From contig DUAE01000001.1 of assembly GCA_012960975.1 (NCBI GenBank), forward strand, positions 1-39,530: a stretch of DNA of 39,530 nucleotides, in the 5' to 3' direction. This DNA comes from Candidatus Poseidoniales archaeon (GTDB lineage: Archaea > Thermoplasmatota > Poseidoniia > Poseidoniales > Thalassarchaeaceae). The position numbers and the translations under genes are program-made. Under the pieces are notes generated by a model, which saw only the letters and a program-made list of their open reading frames with translations, was not told where the DNA came from and made no database searches. This document shows positions 18,183-25,726 of the stretch, piece by piece (the stretch's first letter is position 1; each line of letters starts with the position of its first letter).

Positions 18183-20261
18183 GTGAACATTATGTACTCG
18201 TCAGCATGCAACGCGCATGTGGACGACCAAGGCGTAAATCTACTCGAACTGCCTCCTCTCCGAGGAAACCCATTCGATAATCGCCCTATCGAATCATCTC
18301 GTGCGCACGAACTAGTTGGCCACCAACCTCTTCTCACAAAGTGGCGCGATCATATTCATTCTCAATCGCCGAGAATGGTATTGTTAATCGGCGAGCCTGG
18401 TTCTGGACGTACCTCGATAGTCAACACTGTTTCTTCTCTGACTACTCAGAGTTACATCTCTCAATATTTTCCAGAGTTACAAGATCCAGTCAAATCTATT
18501 TTGCAAGAGCTGACTGTTCACTTCGGAGATTTTAAAATTCCAAGTTCGATGAATTTGTTATCACAAAAATTGGTTTCCAGTCTAGATGAAATTTCAGGCC
18601 CGTTGCCACTAATCGCATTTGATTACCCATCTAATATTGATCTTGGAAGGATTATCTCATCAATGGCCCCAACCCTCTCTCGCCTTCGTGCCTTCACCAT
18701 CATCACGATTACCCCTTCTCAACTCAATGCTCTCGAAGATGGAGTGATTGATCTATTCGATATCACCGATCGGTTGACAGGATTCTCAAAATTAGAAATC
18801 CAACAAATGGTCAATATCAGAACTAAAACGCGTTCAAGGGAGATGTGGAATATCAAACCAACTTTACTAGAGGCAATTCATGACCAAACCGGAGGTAATC
18901 CCCGAGAAGTCCTGAAATTACTTCGTGATTTAGTTGATGAACGACGAAATTTGGGTGGGGTAGGCACCTTGGCGAAATTAATGTCATGGAGGGTTGCTAA
19001 TCCTTCTGCTCAAGTCGTTGAACCTGTAGTTTCCAAAACTAAATCTCGAGAAGAAGATTGGCAAATACCTGAGACTCCTTCTATAATGATTTCCGAGGAA
19101 TCAGTAGAAGATAATATCGATGAAGAACCGGATGACCTATGGGATATAGAAGAGGACGAAAGTATTCCTGAAGAACCAACACTACTTGATTGGAATGATG
19201 ATTTTGGCAATTCAGAAATTGATAGGATTGACGATGCTAAAGTCGAATCGAAAGTCGAAGAAGATGATGAAGAATCCCGCATTGAAGTTCTAGAAAATCA
19301 ATATCCTGAGCCTGAGCAATACGTTCCTGAACCAGAAACCGAGCTTTTCATGCAATCTGGAACCGAACCTCCAGCTAGCGTATACGGAGGTGGCTCATTT
19401 GGGGGTTTGAGGAAACGGTTGGCTAAGACAACTGATGAAATGCCGAAGGGACTAGATCAGACCGAAATCATCTATGCAGACCGTGTTAGGAATCAACCGA
19501 GCCCACCACCAAAACAAAAAAGACCGGTCGACATTGTCGAAACTGAAGAACCCCCAGGTCATTTTGAAATTGAATCTCCACCCGAAATCCATGAAATGCC
19601 AGCAAAACTCGACCGTTCAATCAAGAAAATTGCTGAAGAACATGTGCTCTCAAGGGATGGTGCTGAATGGTTTGTCGATCAATCTCTTGGCAATACTTTA
19701 CCGGATTTGAATGCAAAATCGGCATTTGAAGAGGAAATGGGAACGGAACAAGAGCAAATTATTGAAGAAACACCTCAATTTGAAGAAGATTACCCAGAAG
19801 AAATTGTCAGAGATGAACTGACTTTACCCCCTCCTGAAATTCCAGTGGTCCCTTCTGTTCAACTAATTCCAGATAGTTCTGAACCTATTCAGTTACCGTT
19901 CGGAGTTATCAAACAACCAAGGCAAACTGTACAGACTCCTTCCCAACTTACCCCTCAACCATCAATTCCTCTGTCTTTCGCCCCACTTTGGGATGATGAT
20001 TCCCCCCTTAATCCACAAAAATTCCATACCCTCTCTGATTCTGAGCGAATGATTCTCGAAGCTGCATCGGTGCGTGAAATTTCTCCTTCCGATGCTGAAT
20101 TACAAGCGCGTTTGGAAGTTGGTCGACCGCGCTTGTCACAAATTTACAATGGCTTACAAAAAGCTGGTATGCTCTCGGTTCGAAAACAAGGCCGTACTCG
20201 ATTTTTCAAACTCAGCGGTGCGGCAGCCACAGAAATTGCTGCGACTGCCGGAATGGGTTAA
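18183..20261 (+). CDS. AAA+ ATPase with acidic linker and C-terminal winged helix, function unknown
   Basis: The 692-residue product has three parts. Residues about 40-270 are an AAA+ module of Orc/Cdc6-like build: HELVGHQPLL before the P-loop, Walker A GEPGSGRTS (70-78), a Walker B position reading PLIAFDYPS where the usual DE is DY, and a sensor 2-like GGNPREVLKLLRDL. Residues about 280-600 are acidic, Pro- and Glu-rich and probably disordered. The last 75 or so residues form a MarR/ArsR-like winged helix (LSDSERMILEAASVREISPSDAELQARL, then GRTRFFKLS wing). GTG 18183 fits a leaderless start; ATG 18192 is the alternative. DUF357 follows 18 bp later. It differs from the true Orc1/Cdc6 at 23230-24408. 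Role unknown; DNA binding at the upstream repeats is a plausible guess. Confidence 0.7.
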   Translation: MNIMYSSACNAHVDDQGVNLLELPPLRGNPFDNRPIESSRAHELVGHQPLLTKWRDHIHSQSPRMVLLIGEPGSGRTSIVNTVSSLTTQSYISQYFPELQDPVKSILQELTVHFGDFKIPSSMNLLSQKLVSSLDEISGPLPLIAFDYPSNIDLGRIISSMAPTLSRLRAFTIITITPSQLNALEDGVIDLFDITDRLTGFSKLEIQQMVNIRTKTRSREMWNIKPTLLEAIHDQTGGNPREVLKLLRDLVDERRNLGGVGTLAKLMSWRVANPSAQVVEPVVSKTKSREEDWQIPETPSIMISEESVEDNIDEEPDDLWDIEEDESIPEEPTLLDWNDDFGNSEIDRIDDAKVESKVEEDDEESRIEVLENQYPEPEQYVPEPETELFMQSGTEPPASVYGGGSFGGLRKRLAKTTDEMPKGLDQTEIIYADRVRNQPSPPPKQKRPVDIVETEEPPGHFEIESPPEIHEMPAKLDRSIKKIAEEHVLSRDGAEWFVDQSLGNTLPDLNAKSAFEEEMGTEQEQIIEETPQFEEDYPEEIVRDELTLPPPEIPVVPSVQLIPDSSEPIQLPFGVIKQPRQTVQTPSQLTPQPSIPLSFAPLWDDDSPLNPQKFHTLSDSERMILEAASVREISPSDAELQARLEVGRPRLSQIYNGLQKAGMLSVRKQGRTRFFKLSGAAATEIAATAGMG

Positions 20262-20279
20262 ATCAAACAATTAGGTGAA

Positions 20280-20579
20280 ATGATGTCGGATGATGGTTCA
20301 ATAGTTACGCGCGAAAAAGTTGAGAGTTATCTTGCACTGACTGCCGAGGCCAGAGCCAAAGCAACACCTTGCACACAAAGCGATGAGGATGCAACTCGCC
20401 TTGCCTCGATGATGAGAATGTGTGATGATTACCAATCCGATGCACGTCATTTCATGGAGCAAGGAGATTTAGTCCGTGCATTTGGAGCAATAAATTACGC
20501 CCATGCATGGATAGATGCAGCCGTGCGCATCGGATTGATGGACGGTCATGGCGATGACAGATTATTCACTCTGCCTTGA
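20280..20579 (+). CDS. DUF357 family protein
   Basis: This is a small archaeal protein of 99 residues. The conserved C-terminal helical pair of the family is visible: MRMCDDYQSDARHFMEQGD followed by RAFGAINYAHAWIDAAVRIG, a pattern of 'Y..DA..F...GD...A...I.YA.gWlDa...G'. The family has no settled function; it is a predicted helical-bundle protein often found next to information-processing genes. ATG 20280 and ATG 20283 both follow AGGTGA, so the start is uncertain by one codon. It lies 18 bp after the AAA+ gene and is probably co-transcribed with it; the next gene is convergent, 20 bp away. Confidence 0.75.
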   Translation: MMSDDGSIVTREKVESYLALTAEARAKATPCTQSDEDATRLASMMRMCDDYQSDARHFMEQGDLVRAFGAINYAHAWIDAAVRIGLMDGHGDDRLFTLP

Positions 20580-20599
20580 TTCTTGTCAGTATTCAATTA

Positions 20600-20980
20600 T
20601 TAATATCGAAAAAAGAACCAATAAATCATAAAGATAATCATTGGAATTACACTTAACCGATTCCTTCGGAGATGAGTTTTGTGAACTTCATCATGTTTTG
20701 TACAGAACTCATTATTTGAGGGGATGTTAGACGGTCTTTCACAACCTTCAACCGAGCATGTTTCAGCAACTTCTGATTGGTATTTCTTATTCTCCCTGAG
20801 GAAGATGATACTAGTTATTATCACACCGATAAACGATATGAGCCAGACAATGATTGGAATAACTTCATATTTCTCTGGTGTCAAATTTACAAAAATTATT
20901 TCGAATGAAAAGATAATCCAAATAATCCAGGTTACCATGGTTATTTTTGTTAACTGAATCATCCAATCAAACTGTTTCAT
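20600..20980 (-). CDS. small membrane protein with a Cys/His cluster
   Basis: I do not recognise this 126-residue protein. It has two membrane helices near the N-terminus (about 13-32 and 40-61), a soluble loop with CSVEGCERPSN followed by FCTKHDEVH, then basic residues (KTHLRRNR) and a third short hydrophobic helix ending WFFFRY. The C-x4-C...C-x2-H pattern resembles short zinc-binding knuckles. The positive residues before the last helix and after the second suggest that the cluster faces the cytoplasm. A TATA-like box lies 25-26 bp before the ATG, consistent with a leaderless gene. It lies 55 bp downstream of the PIN gene on the same strand. Confidence 0.6.
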   Translation of the reverse strand: MKQFDWMIQLTKITMVTWIIWIIFSFEIIFVNLTPEKYEVIPIIVWLISFIGVIITSIIFLRENKKYQSEVAETCSVEGCERPSNIPSNNEFCTKHDEVHKTHLRRNRLSVIPMIIFMIYWFFFRY

Positions 20981-21001
20981 GACTATCGTATAATTGATAA
21001 T

Positions 21002-21009
21002 TAGATAAA
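21002..21009 (-). promoter_or_regulatory. TATA-like box of the small membrane protein gene
   Basis: On the minus strand TTTATCTA is centred about 26 bp before ATG 20980, with no Shine-Dalgarno between. This predicts a leaderless transcript independent of the upstream aIF2-gamma operon. Confidence 0.45.
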
Positions 21010-21035
21010 CGTATTCTCTGCTTTAATTATTCAGA

Positions 21036-21404
21036 TTAATTTTCGACGTGTCTTAAAATTCGTCTCGAAGTGACTTCGACATAAGAGCCACCATTTTCGA
21101 TTAATCGCTCTTTCAATCGTCGATCAACAGTCAAAACGGGCCAGCGATTTTTCCGAGAAAGTTCGATTAACATCAAATCCGTATGTCGAATTCCTTCAGG
21201 ATTTGCCATTGGCTTCCCGCGTTTGGCCAGAAGTGGCAACAAAAGTCCTCGTCGTTGCTGCGCCAATGAATCTAGTTCTTCCTGGACTTTGTCGAGCACG
21301 ATGTAATCCGGTTTACCTAGCACATCGCGCATCGAAACATCAAGGTTCAATCCAGCATCAATCAATGCAGCCCAACCACAGGCGTCGATAAGGACGCTAA
21401 CCAT
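21036..21404 (-). CDS. PIN-domain protein (putative RNase, Fcf1/VapC9-like)
   Basis: PIN domains are Mg-dependent ribonucleases. The 122-residue product is a single PIN domain with the four expected acidic positions: Asp7 in VLIDACGW, Glu43 in VQEEL, Asp76 in IRHTDLMLIEL, and Asp94 in VLTVDRRLKERL. ATG 21404 is chosen because the Shine-Dalgarno GGTGA lies just upstream and overlaps the aIF2-gamma stop codon; an earlier in-frame start would add ten residues ahead of the first strand. Archaeal operons often place such a PIN protein directly after aIF2-gamma, and it is thought to act in rRNA processing rather than as a toxin. No antitoxin gene is adjacent. The substrate is unknown. Confidence 0.85.
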   Translation of the reverse strand: MVSVLIDACGWAALIDAGLNLDVSMRDVLGKPDYIVLDKVQEELDSLAQQRRGLLLPLLAKRGKPMANPEGIRHTDLMLIELSRKNRWPVLTVDRRLKERLIENGGSYVEVTSRRILRHVEN

Positions 21405-21408
21405 TTTT

Positions 21409-22656
21409 TCACCCAGAGATTGTGCCGTGACCAATTAATCGCCATCGTGTTCCGACCCGGCGTGAAAGTGTGATTCTTGAGCCTTCTTTTGCACAGATTG
21501 GTCTGCGTAATTCCATGGTTGCTTTCTTGCCCTTAACCGAGGTTACGGTACCAACAGAAGTTGCTGTTGCTGAATTGATCATCAACATTTCATTAGATTG
21601 TAAATTGCGCACAGGCTCTGCTTCACCACCTCCTGAAGCGACCATATTATCGAGCAATTCGAGGTTAATTCCTAATTTCTCCCAAGTTGGAGGTAATTCC
21701 CCCACTCTCGCCATAACCTGACCCGATAATTCGTCCGCCTTGGATGCAACAGGGTCGAGAGGTGTTGCAATTCCACAAAGCCCACCTGCGTGAGCACTTT
21801 CCAAATCATTGCCTCCGCCCTTGATACTCTCGATTACTGTCGGCAATGGTTCCCAGTGGAATTTGTTGCCTTTTTGGATTCGGCGACCTGGGGCAATCAG
21901 AATCTTGTCGCCGACAGAAAAATATCCTTCGACGATGCTTCCACCGAGTATTCCACCAGTCAGCTTTTCTGGTCGGGTTCCAGGTCGATTTATGTCAAAA
22001 GAGCGCGCTACATACATTAGACCATTCTCTTCTCCAGAGCGGTCTGGTGTAGGAATTATTTCTTCAATCGCTTGAATCAGAATATCCAGATTTACATCGT
22101 GGTGAGCAGAGACTGGAATCACTGGAGCATTTTCTGCAATTGTTCCTTTTGTGAAATCCCTAATCTCTTTGTAATTCTGCTTGGCCTTTTCACTAGTAGC
22201 GAGATCGATTTTATTTTGAACGATTACAATATTCTCAATTCCAGCAATTTCGAGAGCAGCGAGGTGCTCTCGAGTTTGTGGTTGTGGGCAGGTTTCAGTC
22301 GCTGAAACCAATAGAAGAGCTCCATCCATAATCGATGCGCCTGAAATCATCACTGCCATCAGTGTCTCGTGTCCTGGGGCATCGACAAAAGAAACGGTGC
22401 GTAGGTATTCTTTTGCATCGTCTTTCTTGCCTTCAGGATGCTTTCCTTTGGCGTAATATTCTCCTTCTTTCGTCGAATAAAATTCAGTATCAGCATAACC
22501 GAGTTTGATACTGATTCCACGCTTACGCTCTTCGGAGTGAGTATCGGTCCAAGTTCCAGACAGAGCTTGTGTGAGAGTGGTTTTACCGTGGTCGACGTGA
22601 CCTACCATTCCGATGTTTACTTCGGGCTGTCGTTGCGCTTTAGCCAGAAGCATCAT
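21409..22656 (-). CDS. eif2g: translation initiation factor aIF2 subunit gamma
   Basis: This GTPase core of heterotrimeric aIF2 delivers initiator Met-tRNA to the small subunit. The 415-residue product has G1 GHVDHGKT (19-26), switch 1 SEERKRGISIKLGYA, G3 DAPGHE, G4 NKID, and two C-terminal beta-barrels ending RLIGHGTIS. A key oddity is that residues 57-86, where most aIF2-gamma proteins have a four-cysteine zinc knuckle between GYA and the DAPGHE strand, contain no cysteine and read as a Lys/Glu-rich segment. It lies 11 bp after rps6e and is followed by the PIN gene, a typical archaeal translation operon. Confidence 0.96.
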   Translation of the reverse strand: MMLLAKAQRQPEVNIGMVGHVDHGKTTLTQALSGTWTDTHSEERKRGISIKLGYADTEFYSTKEGEYYAKGKHPEGKKDDAKEYLRTVSFVDAPGHETLMAVMISGASIMDGALLLVSATETCPQPQTREHLAALEIAGIENIVIVQNKIDLATSEKAKQNYKEIRDFTKGTIAENAPVIPVSAHHDVNLDILIQAIEEIIPTPDRSGEENGLMYVARSFDINRPGTRPEKLTGGILGGSIVEGYFSVGDKILIAPGRRIQKGNKFHWEPLPTVIESIKGGGNDLESAHAGGLCGIATPLDPVASKADELSGQVMARVGELPPTWEKLGINLELLDNMVASGGGEAEPVRNLQSNEMLMINSATATSVGTVTSVKGKKATMELRRPICAKEGSRITLSRRVGTRWRLIGHGTISG

Positions 22657-22667
22657 CCCCTATCGAT

Positions 22668-23162
22668 TCACTCTTCTTCGGAGGTGGATGACTCGACAGG
22701 AGTAAATTCCTCAACATCAAAAATGGTGCCGAGATTACGGTTTCCAGTTTCAATAATTTTGAGATTTAATTGACGTGTTTCTGTGCTGATTGTGTTTCCA
22801 CGGAGATTTCGTCGGCGGCGAATACCATCATACTTGTATCGGTAAACCTTGGAGTTTTTCTTTACGTATTTCTTACCTTTGTAACCAACACCTGCTGTAA
22901 TTAAAACAGACTTGATGTTGCCACCTGCGAGATCTGCACGCATTGGGCGACCTGTTTTATCGGAACCTCCGGTAATTTCCAACTTGTAACCGGAAAGTGA
23001 TTGATCTCCTTCTCCAACGAATATTCCATCAACGTTATCGCCGATCTTCTTTCCAAGGAAATGATTGTAGTTAGAGCCGGTAATTTCTACTGAAAACGCA
23101 CGTCCACCCGCATCGGGGTTCGTATCGTTGATTACTGCCTTGAAGGCTTGTTCTCCTGCCAT
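22668..23162 (-). CDS. rps6e: 30S ribosomal protein S6e
   Basis: The product is a 164-residue archaeal/eukaryotic-type small-subunit protein. Family landmarks are AFKAVINDT at the start, GKKIGDNVDGIFVG, GYKLEITGGSDKTGRPMR, and the basic KYDGIRRRRNLRGNTISTET block, followed by an acidic tail ending EEE. ATG 23162 follows AAGGTGA at good spacing; an upstream in-frame start would add seven residues outside the family pattern. Promoter and start agree (see the TATA entry). It leads the operon rps6e-aIF2-gamma-PIN. Confidence 0.96.
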   Translation of the reverse strand: MAGEQAFKAVINDTNPDAGGRAFSVEITGSNYNHFLGKKIGDNVDGIFVGEGDQSLSGYKLEITGGSDKTGRPMRADLAGGNIKSVLITAGVGYKGKKYVKKNSKVYRYKYDGIRRRRNLRGNTISTETRQLNLKIIETGNRNLGTIFDVEEFTPVESSTSEEE

Positions 23163-23196
23163 ATTAGTCACCTTGGACGGCATCCCGAGATACGAC

Positions 23197-23206
23197 CCCT
23201 ATAAGA
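23197..23206 (-). promoter_or_regulatory. TATA box of the rps6e-aIF2-gamma operon
   Basis: The minus strand reads CTCTTATAGG, centred about 40 bp before ATG 23162. The expected transcript start would leave a leader of about 15 bases that still contains the AAGGTGA Shine-Dalgarno. It lies just downstream of the orc1 end and its palindrome. Confidence 0.5.
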
Positions 23207-23215
23207 GCGGTTCGG

Positions 23216-23231
23216 AAGCCCCTAGGGGCTT
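23216..23231 (-). terminator. 16-bp perfect palindrome at the orc1 stop codon, probable terminator
   Basis: AAGCCCCTAGGGGCTT is perfectly palindromic, and as RNA it could form a six-base GC-rich stem with a CTAG loop. It overlaps the orc1 TAA (23230-23232) and precedes the rps6e promoter, so it separates two transcription units. No T tract follows on the minus strand, so a protein-binding role is also possible. Confidence 0.45.
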
Positions 23232-24408
23232 ATTTCCTTCGTTGTAAATCTTTCTCAATTCTTCTTTCTAGATTCGCGGGTGCGATACTGTTCATCGTTA
23301 TATGAGTTGTTCGACCTCTTCCAACCGTTGATTTTGCTTTACGGGTTTCGATTAATCCCTCACTTTCAAGGAACTTTAGGTGTTTCCAAAATGTTGTATA
23401 ACTTCGTTGTTTTACCTCAAATTCTTCACAAACTAATGCGTATAATTTCTTTGCATCACCGCTCGTTATCCCGCCGGATTTTTTCAATCGTCTGCACAGG
23501 CCGAGCATGATTAATTTTTGATCTTTTGAGAGTGAATCGACCTGACTCGGTTCTAGTGAGGCAGAACGAAGTGTACTCGGTAAAACGTCCTCGATAGTGA
23601 CCTCTCCCCTACCAGATTTTTCGGCGCGGCGGACCGCAGCCTCGAGTAACTCGATAGCAATACGTGCATCACCGCTACCAGCAGCGAGCGCGCCGATTCT
23701 AGTCAGAACTTCTTCACCAACCGTGCCGGTGATACAAGCAGCGTCGGCACGTTGGTGAGCGATGGCTGAGAGTCCAGTTTGGTTATATGGCGCCAATTCA
23801 AGAAGATTGCTGGCGCCAAGCCGAGAAATTATCGCCGGCTCGAATAGTGTTAACAGAGTTGAATCTTGGCTGACGAGAATAAGCGAGATCGACCCTTGAT
23901 GGTCCTTGCCTTCATCAATTCGAAGGAGTTTGTAGATGAGGTCGGAATTATCGCGACGAATTAACGTATCAACCTCGTCGAGTGTGAGTAAAAGATGCAA
24001 ATCGTGCGCGATTAGATTTCTGCGAATCGATTGAATAATTTCTCCTGAACTCAGTCCGCGCTCAGGATGTCCAGAATCGAGAGATATTGCGATTTGTTGC
24101 AGAACTTGGGATGCAGAGGGGCTCATCCTACAATTTACATGGACAACTGTGACTTTTCGAACTTCGTGAAGATGTCTGCGCAAATCATCACCGAATTTTT
24201 TTGTCAAAATAGTTTTTCCAGTTCCTACAGGGCCGGTGATGATTGCTCTCCCACTAGTGCCATTACTTCCTATGTGTGAAAACATACTAGCGAGTTCTTC
24301 CAACTCAGCATCTCGATTGACTAAAGCTGGAGGTGTCCAATCGAAAGAAAAAGGCGACTTATCCCGAAGGATTTTGCCAGCGCCGATGCGGTCGAGGTAT
24401 CCTGCCAT
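23230..24408 (-). CDS. orc1: Orc1/Cdc6 replication initiator
   Basis: This archaeal initiator binds origins and loads MCM. The 392-residue product has a standard three-part form: AAA+ with ALVNRDAELEEL, Walker A GPVGTGKT (59-66), Walker B LLLTLDEVDTL (Asp144, Glu145), sensor 1 SLILVSQDS, initiator-type helix region, sensor 2 GSGDARIAIELL, and a C-terminal winged helix (KQRSYTTFWKHLKFLESEGLIETR). The start ATG 24408 has no Shine-Dalgarno but has a TATA-like box 26-27 bp upstream. An inverted repeat lies upstream of that box (24453-24488). Archaeal origins commonly adjoin orc1 genes, so the intergenic region is an origin candidate. Confidence 0.95.
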   Translation of the reverse strand: MAGYLDRIGAGKILRDKSPFSFDWTPPALVNRDAELEELASMFSHIGSNGTSGRAIITGPVGTGKTILTKKFGDDLRRHLHEVRKVTVVHVNCRMSPSASQVLQQIAISLDSGHPERGLSSGEIIQSIRRNLIAHDLHLLLTLDEVDTLIRRDNSDLIYKLLRIDEGKDHQGSISLILVSQDSTLLTLFEPAIISRLGASNLLELAPYNQTGLSAIAHQRADAACITGTVGEEVLTRIGALAAGSGDARIAIELLEAAVRRAEKSGRGEVTIEDVLPSTLRSASLEPSQVDSLSKDQKLIMLGLCRRLKKSGGITSGDAKKLYALVCEEFEVKQRSYTTFWKHLKFLESEGLIETRKAKSTVGRGRTTHITMNSIAPANLERRIEKDLQRRK

Positions 24409-24431
24409 TCATTGTTCTCGTGCTCTCGCCG

Positions 24432-24438
24432 TTATTAG
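24432..24438 (-). promoter_or_regulatory. TATA-like box of orc1
   Basis: TAATAA on the minus strand is centred 26-27 bp before ATG 24408, predicting a leaderless orc1 mRNA. The inverted repeat at 24453-24488 sits where BRE-proximal regulators would bind. Confidence 0.4.
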
Positions 24439-24452
24439 AGATATTTGCTGTA

Positions 24453-24488
24453 ACGCGCGCACATACACGCCTCTGTACACGCGCGCGT
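24453..24488. repeat. inverted 15-bp repeat upstream of orc1 (possible initiator or operator site)
   Basis: The left arm ACGCGCGCACATACA (24453-24467) and right arm TGTACACGCGCGCGT (24474-24488) are inverted copies matching at 12 of 15 positions, separated by CGCCTC. Both arms are strictly alternating purine-pyrimidine. An AT-rich stretch (24490-24540) lies next to it, as at many archaeal origins. The sequence is not a recognisable copy of a published ORB. Confidence 0.6.
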
Positions 24489-24540
24489 GGAAATAGAATC
24501 AAATTTCCTAAAATTCGATGTTGAGAAAATAGTCAACAAA

Positions 24541-25716
24541 TCAAGGGATTTCATCGAATTGATAGCCGTTCTCCCACTGCTTCTCACCGAGAGCGACCTC
24601 AAGTTCAAACGGCGTGATTAATGGCTTAGCATATTTCACCGCATCGTCGATAGCGATGCGTGGACATGCGGTGTTGACGAAAGCATCGACAGGATAGAAA
24701 TCGATTAGGTCAGGGCCGACATGGTCGAGGGCCAAAAGGTATCCTTTCTTCCCATGTTTTTCGAGAAGCTTCTTCATTCGAATCGCTAAATTACGGCGCA
24801 TTTGCCCAGGCTTCTCGCCAATCAAAATTCCAAAATTCTTAGCGCCATCTACGCTGAAAATCAATCCCATTCGTTGACGTAAAATTCGCTCGATTCGCTC
24901 AAACGACATTTCACTCGCCCCCCCATCATAAGGGTCGAGCAGTGCCAGTGGTTTACCGGTATGCATAACTAAACCAATTGGGTGGAAATCTCCTGAACCG
25001 AGGAAAAGGTAGTGACCAATTGACGGGTCATCACCTGAATAATTGCAGCCTAAAACCTGCCCTGGGAATGTTAGGCGTGCACCGCCAGTAGGAATCGTAA
25101 CTTCAAATCCTGCTGCTTCTAATCGCAACTTGTATTCCTCCAAAAGGTGCAAGTGTTGAATCGAGCCAACCAATCCCAACTTTATTCCGGTAAGTGGAGC
25201 TACTCTCCCAACCGCATCTACGAAACGCTCGCGTGCTGCTTCATCGCTGAGGTCGATAGGTGATTCTGCTTCGATGATTCGCGCCTCTGCAATTGCTTTA
25301 TGGCGTGCTAGAATTGGCAATACTGGGTCGATTTCAGGGTCTCCATCATAGGTAACAGGGATAAAATGAGTCGGCATTCCTGAATCGATGTTCATTGCAC
25401 TGTGTCCCATATGAGCGACTAACTCTACGCCCATCATGCGCATCTTATCGTGCACCAAATCACAGGCACCATAACATGGGTCAGCGGCTAAAACTACCTT
25501 TGCCATCGAGCCATGTTCGATTTCATCCATCATTTCCAGGGCTTGCATCTTCAAGCCCTCAGGGACCTGAAGTGCCACAAGACGATGGTCGTTCTCTTTG
25601 ATCCTCTCGACTAAATCCTCGAGTTGGAAATCATGACGTTCCATATCCATGGTTATTACCGACTCACCGTCATAGGGCCTGTATTTGAGCGGTTGCATCT
25701 GAATAGTGACATGCAT
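24541..25716 (-). CDS. dph2: 2-(3-amino-3-carboxypropyl)histidine synthase (diphthamide synthesis)
   Basis: This radical-SAM-like [4Fe-4S] enzyme transfers the aminocarboxypropyl group of S-adenosylmethionine to a histidine of elongation factor 2, the first step of diphthamide formation. The 391-residue product contains the family's VALQVPEGLK start region and three cysteine sites that hold the cluster: DPCYGACD (Cys81/Cys85), GCNYSGDD (Cys224) and NTACPRIAIDD (Cys351). The start at 25716 is supported by GGATGA four bases upstream; shorter starts at residues 7, 23 or 25 are possible because the conserved part begins near residue 30. It lies 10 bp after the luciferase-like gene. Confidence 0.93.
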   Translation of the reverse strand: MHVTIQMQPLKYRPYDGESVITMDMERHDFQLEDLVERIKENDHRLVALQVPEGLKMQALEMMDEIEHGSMAKVVLAADPCYGACDLVHDKMRMMGVELVAHMGHSAMNIDSGMPTHFIPVTYDGDPEIDPVLPILARHKAIAEARIIEAESPIDLSDEAARERFVDAVGRVAPLTGIKLGLVGSIQHLHLLEEYKLRLEAAGFEVTIPTGGARLTFPGQVLGCNYSGDDPSIGHYLFLGSGDFHPIGLVMHTGKPLALLDPYDGGASEMSFERIERILRQRMGLIFSVDGAKNFGILIGEKPGQMRRNLAIRMKKLLEKHGKKGYLLALDHVGPDLIDFYPVDAFVNTACPRIAIDDAVKYAKPLITPFELEVALGEKQWENGYQFDEIP

Positions 25717-25726
25717 TCATCCAAAA

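Noticed and set aside
21036-21404. PIN protein as a VapC toxin
   Set aside because: No antitoxin gene is adjacent, and the position after aIF2-gamma matches a conserved housekeeping arrangement.
24489-24508. GTGGAAAT as a possible canonical ORB core
   Set aside because: Only a few bases resemble published ORB sequences; I kept the inverted repeat but do not call it an ORB.
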